Below, in pieces: positions 37,793 through 48,355 of a DNA stretch of 64,000 nucleotides. The stretch is from contig OZ025240.1 in the NCBI GenBank assembly GCA_964019155.1, positions 43,586,746-43,650,745 on the forward strand. The letters run 5' to 3'. The translations under genes were made by a program, and so were the position numbers. Numbering within the stretch: the first letter of the stretch is position 1; each line of letters starts with the position of its first letter. The stretch comes from Osedax fenrisi (taxonomy: Eukaryota; Annelida; Polychaeta; Sabellida; Siboglinidae). The notes under the pieces are model-generated. The model was not told the origin of the DNA and made no database searches. It worked only from the letters and a program-made list of their open reading frames with translations.

Positions 37793-38599
37793 ATGATATT
37801 AAGATCTGGTAAAGTCATGGATATTAAGGATAGTGTGAAAGTAATTAAGGGAAATAGTAGTGATATGTCATATGTGAAGTTAGAAAAGTTTGATGGTAGT
37901 ACAGAAGTAGATAGATGGATACGAGAGTTAAATGAATGTGTAAGATTAAAGGGAATAAATGATAGTGAGGCTGCATCCTTTGCTTGCTATCACGTGATAG
38001 GTGCAGCAAAGATTTACTTAGTAATGATGTTAGGAGAAGATATGACGGATATTATAAAAATAAAGGAAAGTCTAAGAGATAGATATGCATCGAGTAAATC
38101 TAAAGGCGAGATGATTTATTCGATAATGGCTAGGAAGCAAGGGGATACCGAAATTGTTAGTAAGTTCATAGATGGGCTTTTAGAATTAGGCATGGAGTTA
38201 AAAGTAGTAGATGGGAGCTGGGAGGAGGTCATAATTGAAAGTATAAAACATAATTTAAAATCTGTAGAGTTAAGAAGGAGTATGATGTTGCTTGGGAAGT
38301 CATCGATTAAGGATCTTAGGAGGATTGCAGTAAAATGGGAAAAGGAAGGTGAAGAATTAGCGGAAGAGGTGTGTTATAAGGTAGAGGTTAGAGATATAGA
38401 TAGGTCGAGGGAAAATAACTTAGAAGAGAAATTAAGGAAGTTAGAGTTAACTAATAGGGAATGGGAAGGGAGGTATCGTGCACTAGAATCGAGTATGAAT
38501 AGAAGAAGTAGAGTAGAAATAGTATGTTTCAAATGTGGGAAGCAGGGGCATATCTCAAGATGGTGTAGGAGTAATTTAAACTCGAATGCTCTGCATTAA
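37793..38599 (+). CDS. gag: Gag polyprotein
   Basis: The 268-codon frame encodes a capsid-like helical region with FDGSTEVDRWIRELNECVR and a C-terminal zinc knuckle CFKCGKQGHISRWC (C-x2-C-x4-H-x4-C, about residues 245-258). Gag packages the element RNA into cytoplasmic particles. The region before the knuckle is Lys/Glu-rich and could form a coiled coil. Length and single knuckle suit a Ty3/gypsy Gag. The stop lies 18 nt past a TTTAAAC heptamer, inside a potential stem-loop that links Gag to Pol. The start is the first ATG of the open frame, 149 nt after the LTR. Confidence 0.9.
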   Translation: MILRSGKVMDIKDSVKVIKGNSSDMSYVKLEKFDGSTEVDRWIRELNECVRLKGINDSEAASFACYHVIGAAKIYLVMMLGEDMTDIIKIKESLRDRYASSKSKGEMIYSIMARKQGDTEIVSKFIDGLLELGMELKVVDGSWEEVIIESIKHNLKSVELRRSMMLLGKSSIKDLRRIAVKWEKEGEELAEEVCYKVEVRDIDRSRENNLEEKLRKLELTNREWEGRYRALESSMNRRSRVEIVCFKCGKQGHISRWCRSNLNSNALH

Positions 38600-38635
38600 G
38601 CGGGTCGAGTAGAGCAATTAGAGATACCCGCAGAG
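38575..38635 (+). promoter_or_regulatory. -1 ribosomal frameshift site (gag to pol)
   Basis: T TTA AAC at 38575-38581 is in the correct Gag phase (XXXYYYZ) and shifting -1 gives TTT AAA CTC, the first open codons of the pol frame, right after a TAA in that frame. A spacer of 7 nt leads to a stem: CTCTGC (38589-38594) pairs GCAGAG (38630-38635) and GGGT (38602-38605) pairs ACCC (38626-38629), with a 7-nt bulge holding the gag stop. Confidence 0.8.
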
Positions 38636-41600
38636 AGAGGTTGAGAGGTCAGTTAGTTGGGAATAGAAGGGAGGTTATGGTAATGGTGAAAGGACAGCGA
38701 ATACAGTGTCTTGTAGATAGTGGGAGTCAGGTATCGATCTTACCATTACGTTTTTTTAATAAATTGAAAGATACACGGTTTAATGGAAAACTACCATGGT
38801 TAACTATTAAGGCCGCTAATGAGGGATTAATACCGTATCTCGGGTATTTTGAAACTAATGTAATGATAGAGGGCCGTACGATAGAGGAAGTAGGATTTTT
38901 ATTAGTGGACAATGAACAGTTGAGAATAATTGGAATGAATATAATTGGGAAACTACAGAATGATAGGATAAGTAATAGATTAGGGGAAGTAATGGTAAAA
39001 AATGAGGAGATAAGTAATAGGATACTTATAGAAAATGGAGTAATGGTGATAAAGAGTGAGGATTATTGGTTAGATGGATTAGTAGGAATAAGTGATGTAG
39101 TAATCAAAGGGAAATTAAGAGCAGTATTAAAAAGTAGGGAGAAAGCTTTCGCAAAGAAAGGGGAAAATTTATCAGAATCGAGGGCAGGGTTACATCATAT
39201 TAGAACGATAGACAATGTACCTGTGAATTCGGGGTATAGGAGAATACCTCCGGCACAACTTCAACAAGTTAAGGATCATTTAGAGAGTTTATTGAGAGAG
39301 GGTATTATTGAACCGTCTGAAAGTAACTACTGTAGTCCTATGGTGATTGTAAAAAAAAAAATCAGGAGACATTCGTTTATGTATAGATTATAGAAAGTTA
39401 AATTGTAAAACTATAAGAGATACTTATCCTTTACGAAGGGTAGATGACCTATTGGATATCGTTGCGGGTAAAAAGTATTATACTTCATTAGACCTTAAAT
39501 CTGCGTACAATCAGATTCCAGTTGTTAGGGAGGACCAGCATAAAACTGCATTTATTTCGCCCTTGGGTCTATATCAATTTGTCAGAATGCCATTTGGGTT
39601 AATCAATGCACCGGCAACGTTTCAGAGAATCATGATTAACCTGTTTAGAGATAATAAATTTGAGAACGTAGTTTGCTATTTAGACGATATTGTAATATTT
39701 TCGGATAATGTTGACCAGCATGTAGAGACAATAGATAGGGTGTTAAGTAAACTAGAAGAGGTAGGGCTGAAGTTAAACGTGGACAAATGTAAGTTTTTTA
39801 AGAGTAAAATATTATTCTTAGGTCATAAGGTGTCAGAAAGGGGATTGGAGGCAGATGATGAAAAACTAAAGGCAGTAAGGGATTGGCCTACACCTAAGTC
39901 ACTAAGGGAAGTAAGGACACTATTAGGATTTTGCTCTTATTATCGTAAATTTGTAAAGGGATTTTCGGGAATAGTGGCTCCATTAAATAAGTTAATAGTA
40001 GAGGTGAATGAGAAGGAGGGTAAGCCAGTTTCGAGGAGAAGGAGTAAGGGCGTAAACGTAGAGTGGAACACAGAATGTGACCAGGCATTTACTAAACTAA
40101 AGACAGCATTATGCTCGTCACCTATATTAGTGGTACCGAATTGGGATGAGAAGTTTATCGTAGAAACTGATGCATCTGCAAGTGGGTTGGGGGCTGTATT
40201 AAGTCAGATAGTGGGTAAATATGAGAAAAGAGTAGTAGCGTACGCTAGTAGATCGTTACGCCGAGGAGAACAGAATAAGTCGAATTATTCTTCTAAAAAA
40301 TTAGAATTTTTAGCAGTGGTATGGGCGATTACTGAGAAGTTTAGTTACTATTTAAGGGGTAGTAGTTGTGTTGTAATTACTGATAACTCAGCCGTATCAT
40401 ATATTAGTCATAAAAAAGAATTGACGTCATTAGAACAAAGATGGATGGCTAGATTAGCTGATTATGATATTACCTATAAGTATAGACCTGGAAAAGAAAA
40501 TGTGGTAGCCGATGCATTATCAAGAGTAAGAAATATAGGAAATGGAGATACAGAGATCAAGGAGTATGATGATGATGAGGTAGAGTTAGGGTTAGTGGAA
40601 ACGGTACCCATGATGGAGAGAGATAAATTAAGAATCGAGCAGAATAATGACAGTGTTATTCGCAAAGCACTATTAATTGCAAGTAAGAATGGATACGTGG
40701 GTAGATTAGTAGTTAGAGATGGAGTTCTGTATGAGAAAAGGGAAGGATATGATGACAGGTTAATGGTACCAAGTAGTCTAGTAGGAGAGGTGTTAAGAGG
40801 AGCTCATGAGGATAATGGTCACCAGGGTATAGAAAGGACAACTCAAAAAATAAATGAAATGTATACGTGGATAGGCAAATATAGGGACATTAGGTCATAC
40901 ATTAGGAGGTGTGAGACGTGTAGTAAAGCTAAAGAATTATGCAAGAAGCCTAAGATAAGAATGGGGAGTTTGTCAGCAAAAAAACCTTTGGCTATATTAT
41001 TTATAGATTTTATGACCGTTGATAAAGCTAGTGATGGCAGAGAAAGCATACTCGTTATGTCAGATGCATATACCAAATACACGAAAGCAATACCTACCAG
41101 AGATCAAACGGCGTTAACGGTGGCAAAAGTAATAATGAATGAATGGATTTTTAATTTTGGAGTACCCGATAGAATCCATTCGGATCAAGGCAGAAACTTT
41201 ATGTCTTCATTAATAAAGGAGTTATGCGGACTATTCGGAATAGAACAGAGTAATACAACACCGTATCATCCAATGGGAAATGGGCAGGTAGAGAGGATGA
41301 ATCGTACGATTCAAAATTTACTAAGGACATTAAGTGTGAATGAGAAAAAAAAATGGCCTTCACACTTGAATAAATTGACATACGTATATAATCGTACCCC
41401 GCATGCAGTAACTGGTTACTCGCCATTTTATTTGATGTTTATGAGGAAAGAAAAGTTGTTAGTCGATCGGAAATTAGGAGGGATAACGGAATATGAGGGC
41501 AGTGATTGGGTAGAGGATACGCGGTGTAAGATGAAAGAGGTAGAACGAATAGTTAGGGAGAGTAGTAATATGGAACAAATTGTAGATATGAAATATGATA

Positions 41601-41788
41601 CATTAGAGATAGGAGATATAGTTAGAGTAAAGAATAGAGTTTTAGGAAGAAGGAAGTTACAGAATAGTTGGGGTGATAAGAAGTGGACAGTGATAGAAAA
41701 GCTTGGCGATAATGCGGTTTATCGCATTAAGAATAATGAGTGTATTAAGTGTGAGAATTTAATGAATCTGAAGAGAGTGAATGAATAA
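38575..41788 (+). CDS. pol: Pol polyprotein: PR-RT-RNase H-integrase, one frameshift
   Basis: Pol has no upstream ATG need; it opens at the slippery site in the -1 frame. Protease: CLVDSGSQVSILP with the catalytic DSG (about 38710). Reverse transcriptase: LDLKSAYNQIPV, FGLINAPATFQ, and YLDDIVIF at 39677-39700 (catalytic DD). RNase H: ETDASASGLGAVLSQ (first Asp at 40169) and TDNSAV. Integrase: zinc domain H-x3-H with CETC (about 40804-40920), then D (41006), D (41183), E (41291), with 35 residues between the last two as in the D,D-35-E family. At 39351-39361 a run of 11 A shifts the frame; one base fewer restores KKKSGDIRLCIDYRKLN. Downstream sequence is fully open, so the lesion is recent, a sequencing error, or a rare slip site. 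Confidence 0.9.
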
Positions 41789-41811
41789 TTGTGGTGTGGA
41801 GGAATTTTTTT

Positions 41812-41823
41812 AGTAGGGGTGAA
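41812..41823 (+). other. Polypurine tract candidate
   Basis: AGTAGGGGTGAA lies directly before the 3' LTR, with a second purine-rich stretch (GTGTGGAGGAA) just upstream. Position is right for plus-strand priming. Confidence 0.6.
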
Positions 41824-42386
41824 TGTAGTATGGTATACTAGTGGTAATTATGATAGAATGTAGTATGGTATACTAGTGGTAATTATGATAGAATGTATGT
41901 GTGTATATATGTGGGAATGAGAAATGTGAACATTATTATGTAATATAGAAATGGATGTTTTTGGTAATGTACAATTATAATTATAACTGTTGATTGGAAT
42001 TAGATTTGATTTTATATTTGTAAAGAAGGGGGCGTGGCGTCTGATAGATTAACTGTTTTTATATATTAAATGTTGTTATTCGAATGCCTGGATGACAGGA
42101 TATTTATACATTGCTACAGTGAATGCTTACACTCGATGCAACACAGTCGTATAAAATCATTTACATTATCTACTACGAATTATTGTTTTAACATTATTAA
42201 CGTTAACATTATATATTATATTATATATATTAATATCTGTTGATACTAAAAGGTAACGTAATGACTTGTAAATATAATTCAATATTAATATGTATAATAC
42301 CCATGTTTATAGTACGGGGTTCTTGTTCTCTTCGTAATAAAACGTATAACCTGATTGTGAACTATCTTTGCGGAAACGCGACAACA
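41824..42386 (+). repeat. 3' LTR
   Basis: Matches the 5' LTR base for base as far as I can read, including the duplicated 35-bp start. TATAAAA is at 42150-42156 and AATAAA at 42336-42341. (TA)n follows, continuing the microsatellite that precedes the 5' LTR. Confidence 0.95.
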
Positions 42387-42750
42387 TATATATATATATA
42401 TGTATCTTCTATTTTATTGTTTCATTTGCTAATTATATTACAAAGAATTCTAACACATGAATCATTATTATTATATTATTACTTTTACTAATATTGTAAT
42501 CTATACATGAACATATTGGAAGTATCGACCAAATAAAGCCTAGGCTTTCACTGATCATCAATAGACGTATGATATACATAGTATGTTGTATGTCTATAAA
42601 CTGATTTCATTCATTCATTCATATATAAATATATATCTATATATTAATTTTGTATTTATATTAATAAAACTGTGTATTTAATTTAAAATTGTGTATCTAT
42701 ATTAATAATTATTAATAGATTATAAATTAAACTTTAAAATAACAAAAAGG
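42387..42750. other. Right flank of the LTR element
   Basis: A short (TA)n remnant and AT-rich DNA with ATTC repeats near 42610. The apparent frame into the LTR end is not a gene. Confidence 0.45.
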
Positions 42751-44136
42751 TTACCAAAGATTTGTCTCGGTAAATATATAATACTCACGCGAAATCTTGT
42801 AATTCTATTTAGTATACAAAAGCCAACAGCGCCACCTATATAGGGTATATTTTCGGAACTATGTGTTTTTTATAATGTAAATTAGTATCAAACTATACAC
42901 TTTTAAAATTAAAATAATATGATTAAATTATTATTTATATGATGAAAACTAAGTGTTCATTACTAATATATAACAAGGTAATATGCTATAGTGATTTTAA
43001 ACGCTATAGGGGAGAGTACTCGAATACCGACACCCTAACAATAAATAACCATAACTTTATTATTTCTCAATTAAATATTTCCAAATTTTATTTATAAGTA
43101 TTATACATATAATAGCTATTTTAAAATTTAATTTAATTTGTTTAACTCTGAGATAACATGAGTGTCGATATTACAGACACTGACTAGAATACCGACAACT
43201 TGGCACATAATATCGACACCCTAAATATATCAATATTTCTATATAACATATATTATTTAATGTCCACTATTCAATCAGATTTAAATGGCCGTTACTTTTA
43301 GTTAACACACACAATAATATGTATTCTTAATAAGTAACAATATATTTTTATAACCATATATTCATGTATATATATATATATATAAATATAGGTATACGTG
43401 TATATTATTAGGTATCTCTATTAATTACATGAATATTATCATAACGCATACACATTATAAACAAATAACGATTATTGGTTATACAATTAAAAGGGTGTCG
43501 ATATTACGTGCAGTTAGGGTGTCGGTATTATGAATATGTATGTTGCTTAGTTAAACGTCAATAACTTTGTAAATAATTATGAAAAATAGAAAATATTTTC
43601 GGCATATTGTAAAATATAATTAGTTCTATACGTATTTAAAATATTTAAAATATCTTAATTTTCAAATGATTGAGAATCGATATTGTACTTCAAAAATTTC
43701 ATAATTTTAGAGTTGTAACGAAAAAATCAGTTTTTTGATTATAATTAAAAAAATATTAATATTAAAAAAAAAATTATACTTATATATAAATAGAATTATA
43801 TTGATTCATATTTCATACATTAATTATTTTTTAATTGGAATTATATTTTAGGAGATCTCTATGGTGTCGATATTAGATCACTCTCCCCTACATATATAAG
43901 TGGCGAGTAAAATCTAACTTATAGTGCATGACATTTAATAGAGCAATGAAAACATTGTATACACTATAGTGTGGAATACAATATATTATATGCAAATCGC
44001 GACAGACATAAATCTATTTCAGCGAATTCGCTACTATTTATAGCAGAGGGGTGCCTGAATACTAATCATGTTGCGTAGATATATCTATCCATATGAGGAG
44101 TGTTATATCTTTGTTTCGCAAAATATTTGAGGTTAC
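42751..44136. mobile_element. TIR element family D, copy 2, split by a nested element
   Basis: This is the same family as 2853-3350: left part 42751-43008, right part 43889-44136. The left terminus GTTACCAAAGATTTG faces CAAAATATTTGAGGTTAC at the right. A 880-bp subfamily C element sits inside. Shared internal blocks include GATGAAAACTAAGTGTTCAT and GAGTAAAATCTAACTTAT. Confidence 0.75.
43009..43888 (-). mobile_element. TA-flanked TIR element, subfamily C (nested)
   Basis: This 880-bp element starts GGGGAGAGTACTCGAATACC and ends, reversed, GGGGAGAGTGATCTAATATC. In reverse orientation its motif order equals that of subfamilies A and B: a direct motif at the end, two direct motifs (rc of 43491-43532), ATAACCAAT (rc of 43474-43482), then a two-inverted-one-direct cluster (rc of 43163-43223) 154-214 bp from the other end. 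Sequence between motifs is unlike A or B. It has no ORF. Family D copy 1 supplies the matching empty site, confirming TA duplication. Confidence 0.85.
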
Positions 44137-44454
44137 TATATATGCCAAGGCCACTAACATTTATATATAGGTATATGACTTCTAGAGGGGTCTATTTGTG
44201 TCCGCTATTTATATTTTAAATATATATACAATTAATTTTATAATAATATTTATTTAAAATTGTATTATATGTATATTATATATACCTTAAGAATCTCTTT
44301 AAAAAAATCGTCAAGGTGATATTTTGTATCTTAATTTATAATATTCATCTGTTATTATTATGATAGGTCTATACATTTTGATAGATTTAGAAATATAAAG
44401 TTAATTTGAATACATCCATATATAATATAGGATGTATGTGTTCTATATAATATA

Positions 44455-44491
<37 letters not shown>

Positions 44492-44859
44492 TTGATTATT
44501 AAATAACTATCCGCAATAAAGAGGTAGACATGTCGGTAAACACACCCCCCCACATACGCATAGAGATACGTGTGTAAATACCTATTAAACGTGTAGTTAT
44601 GCACGTCATTGTGTGTCCTCGTCAGTGTGTGTCCTCGCCTATCTGAAGAAAGCACTTCAATCGCTTATTTCCCGCACTTTTCTCACGACCGGTAAATATT
44701 TATGTTGAAGTATCAAGGCATGCCTTGTTTTCACTCGATTCAAGGAAATATTTATAGAAATATGTCAATCACATCGCTACTATATTTTATCGAAATGTGC
44801 TATTGAAACCTAAGTGTGCATTCATAAATAATTGTAGGTATATTTAATAGTAATGTATT

Positions 44860-44894
<35 letters not shown>

Positions 44895-45342
44895 GTTACT
44901 AAATTAGTATTAAACATTATTAGTTTTTCATATTATGCTAGTATTTTAATATTAATGTATAGTATATATTGTATAATGTATACACATACACACATGTGTG
45001 CACATACATGTATACATACACACACATATATAATAACATACATATATACATATTCACATAGACCAACAAACAAATATATATATATATATTATAATATATA
45101 ATAATAATTAAATATATAATATATACAAAAATATTAGATCTATATTTATCTAATACATACTATGACTATTGAATATAGTAATACATTTACATATGTATTA
45201 TTAAATAGATTATAAATTAGATATCAACTTTTAAGAAGTGTAGTTATTTTAAGAATACACCTACACTTATAATTATATTTAAATATAATCCAACTGAATA
45301 AAAAAAGATCTTATTATATATATATATATGTGATTGTATATA

Positions 45343-45431
<89 letters not shown>

Positions 45432-46142
45432 GGAACCCACACTATGGGTTCATCACATGTACGAGATTGTTATTTAGCGAGTGTTCTATAAATAGAAGTA
45501 CTCGTAGCCTGCCTGCAGGTTATACGTGGTTACATTCACGTATACACGTAACAATCTGGTGTACGCAATGCAGCCAGCCCTATCCCCATCTCTCTCTCTC
45601 AGTCTCTCTCTCACTCTCGAGTTGCATCATTGCACGGATGCCCATATGTACGTTGTCTACATGATGTTTAGACGTTTGCACACAATATAATCGCACTTCC
45701 GTATACCGATATAGACATGTTTAGTTCTAAATATAAATGTATACATTATCTATAGATACAAAAAAGGATTGTCACACATATATATAGGCATATATAAGAA
45801 AATGGGATTCATTATTTTCTTAAATATTAGAAATATAAGAATGGATATATTCAAATATTCATATTATATTAAACTGTATAAATAATATACTTTTATAGTT
45901 ATAATCATCGTATATACAATGATTATATAATATTATATATATAAAGTATTATGCCGAATGTATATATTACACGTATAGATTACATTATTTTAGATAATTG
46001 AAATTAAATGTGTTTTACAAAATTAAATTATAAATAATGTCCTCATTATTTACTATTAAACATTGAACATTATTGAATACTACAATGATTGAAGTGTTAT
46101 ATACATATATGAACACATATATACTTATACGTCCATATTTAA
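44137..46142. other. AT-rich spacer with (TA)n, (CA)n and (CT)n tracts
   Basis: (TA)n at 44457-44488, 44863-44890 and 45349-45393, the last running into (TG)n to 45431. A GC-richer stretch (45432-45670) holds CT-rich repeats (45590-45620). A second GC-richer piece is 44500-44830. No frame here is convincing. Confidence 0.45.
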
Positions 46143-46774
46143 GAGGAAGCACTACGTTCGCGGTCTTACATGTAAATAGATACGAACATAACTAGTATTA
46201 AAAACTATCCAACTTGAAATATTTTGAATATTTGTACATCATTTTTTTGCATTTGTAATAATAATACTTCATTCTATAATATGATTGTCTTTTTTTATAT
46301 ACATTTGTTTTATAATAGGAGTAATTCAAAAAAATAGAAATACAATTTGTATTATTAGATTATATTATTTTTGAGACAATGATATTATGCATTTGAATGT
46401 TTTCTAAATATTCTGAAAATTATAGCAATTTTTATAGAATAGAAAAAAAGTTCCGGACTTTTTAGTAAAGCAACATTCATAAAATCAATATTCTGAGATA
46501 ACAGCTATCAAAGTTTAGTGAAATATTGTCATGCAATTATAAGAATCATACAATTTAACTCTGTGAATCCCACGCATCTCAAATCACACATAATTTATAT
46601 AATTTTATCATCATAACATGATTTAAATATCAACAATTATAAACATCATTTATACTCATAAATATAGAAAATGTAAGTATAATCTTTTTATGAAATGATA
46701 GATAAATAATTATATATCTTGTTTTCAATATAATATTTTTTTTTTAAATACAATTTTGAACGTAGTGCTTCTTC
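46143..46774. mobile_element. TTAA-flanked TIR element, Sola3-like (non-autonomous)
   Basis: The ends are GAGGAAGCACTACGTTC and its near-perfect inverse GAACGTAGTGCTTCTTC, each abutting TTAA (46139-46142 and 46775-46778). The TTAA target with GAG...CTC-type ends matches what is described for Sola3 DNA transposons; piggyBac also uses TTAA but usually has CCC-type ends. The 632 bp contain no ORF, so it depends on a transposase elsewhere. Confidence 0.7.
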
Positions 46775-47009
46775 TTAAGTTAACTTATAGATTGTAATCA
46801 GTAAAGTTGTAATTGTATTAAATATAAAATATATAATTCAAAAATACACATCATAATATACATATAGGGCAATTGTCAAAATAAACATGACAATGTATCA
46901 ACAATTCGACACTAGAAATATGTATGAGTTTTGTAAAAATGAATAAGTATGATAAAATAAAAACTACTATAAATTAGTATACATTATATATATATATTTA
47001 AATATGCAG

Positions 47010-47067
<58 letters not shown>

Positions 47068-47372
47068 TTATTAGAGTAATATAACCAAATGCAACTATTA
47101 TTAGTAAAATATTAAATATATTTTAAATTTTGTTGTTATAAATTATTAGCGCTATAAAATATTTAAATTCGATACTTATAGGTATTATAAACCTATATGC
47201 ATTATACACCCAACTCTGTAATGTATACTATTGATATATAATGTAATACTTTATGAAATTATATATAAAATGGGGCTGTAGAATCTACTTTTTTTTGCGT
47301 CGCACGCGAGGTTATATATTATTTTGGTTATATATTGGTTATATCAATTATAAATTATTATTAGATTTAATA

Positions 47373-47416
<44 letters not shown>

Positions 47417-47520
47417 ATTCATTATTCCTCTCACCTATTTTTGAAATAGAAAGCATTATAAATTAAACCAAAGTTAAATACAGTAATGATATCTATAATT
47501 TAAATATTTCGGTGATCATA
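46775..47520. other. AT-rich spacer
   Basis: Two (TA)n runs (47013-47060, 47377-47412). No gene is seen. Confidence 0.45.
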
Positions 47521-47524
47521 AGAA

Positions 47525-48317
47525 ATAAGATTGAAATTACCCCAATATTATTTCATTTATTTAATAGATCTTTATATCTGAGGGAATATTTCCAATTGAT
47601 TTAAAAAAACAAAAATTATTCCATTATTTAAAGATGTTGATAGATCTAAACCAAAAAATTATAGACCCATTTCATTATTATCTCAATTCTCAAAATTCTT
47701 TTAAAATTAATAAAAGTTATAATTTTTAAATTTGTAAATAAGTTTAATATAATCTGTGATTCGCAATATGGGTTTCTAAAAATGGTATCAACTTCTGATG
47801 TACTTTCCGATGTTTTTGAAACAGTTAATTTAAATTTGGAACATTTAAAGAATTGCGATATTATATCCATTTACCTGTGTAAGGCATTCGATACTTTAGA
47901 TCATGATATTTTAATTAAAAAACTTAATAACCTATATATGGTATAAGAGGAATAGCTCTCACATAATTAGAAAGCTATTTACGGATAGGCAACACTATGT
48001 TAGTTTAATGAATACTAATTCAAATATTAATAATATTTCACGTGGTGTACCACATGGTAGGTTTTAGGGCCACTGTTATTTGTATTGTACATCAATGATT
48101 TCCCAAACATATCTAATTCATTTTAGCCTGTATTATTTGTGGATGACACTAATTTGATTTTTTTCTGATAAATCAATTACTTATCTAAAAAATAATATAG
48201 GAAATAGTACTAATATAAAAACCTACAAAGTAATTTAAATAAACTCTTTGATTAGTTGAAAATTGTCCCTTAATATTAGTAAATTTAATGAATTTTCTGA
48301 TCTTGTTATTAATTCGA

Positions 48318-48320
<3 letters not shown>
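47525..48320 (+). pseudogene. LINE 1 reverse transcriptase, 5' part (interrupted)
   Basis: Across frames the order is KIIPLFKDVDRSKPKNYRPI, then CDSQYGF, STSDVLSDVFETVN, KAFDTLDHDILIKKLNN, GVPHG then GPLLFVLYINDFPN, and a YADD-box equivalent PVLFVDDTNLIFF. It then stops in a (TA)n at about 48320 and its sequence resumes at about 50755. Stops and frameshifts are frequent. Motif style is CR1/Jockey group, distinct from the L2-like element inserted in it. Confidence 0.7.

Positions 48321-48339
<19 letters not shown>

Positions 48340-48355
<16 letters not shown>

Larger units (their letters stand above)
37082..42386 (+). mobile_element. Near-intact Ty3/gypsy-type LTR retrotransposon (5.3 kb)
   Basis: The element has two 563-bp LTRs, a PBS-like site, gag, pol (PR-RT-RNase H-IN), and a purine-rich tract. 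The order RNase H before integrase places it in Ty3/gypsy (Metaviridae). No env-like frame follows pol, and no chromodomain is seen at the integrase end. It sits inside a (TA)n microsatellite, so the short target duplication cannot be told from the repeat. The LTRs appear identical on my reading, which means a recent insertion. The only visible lesion is one extra base in an A run within pol. Confidence 0.95.

Noticed and set aside
40474..40665. Minus-strand frames within pol (also 38727-38912, 39894-40088, 40843-41082, 41199-41426)
   Set aside because: They are shadows of the strongly supported plus-strand Pol frame and show no motifs.
45392..45664. 90-codon frame beginning with a Cys/Val run
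   Set aside because: The N-terminus is (TG)n and the C-terminus (TC)n; the non-repetitive middle is too short to support a gene.
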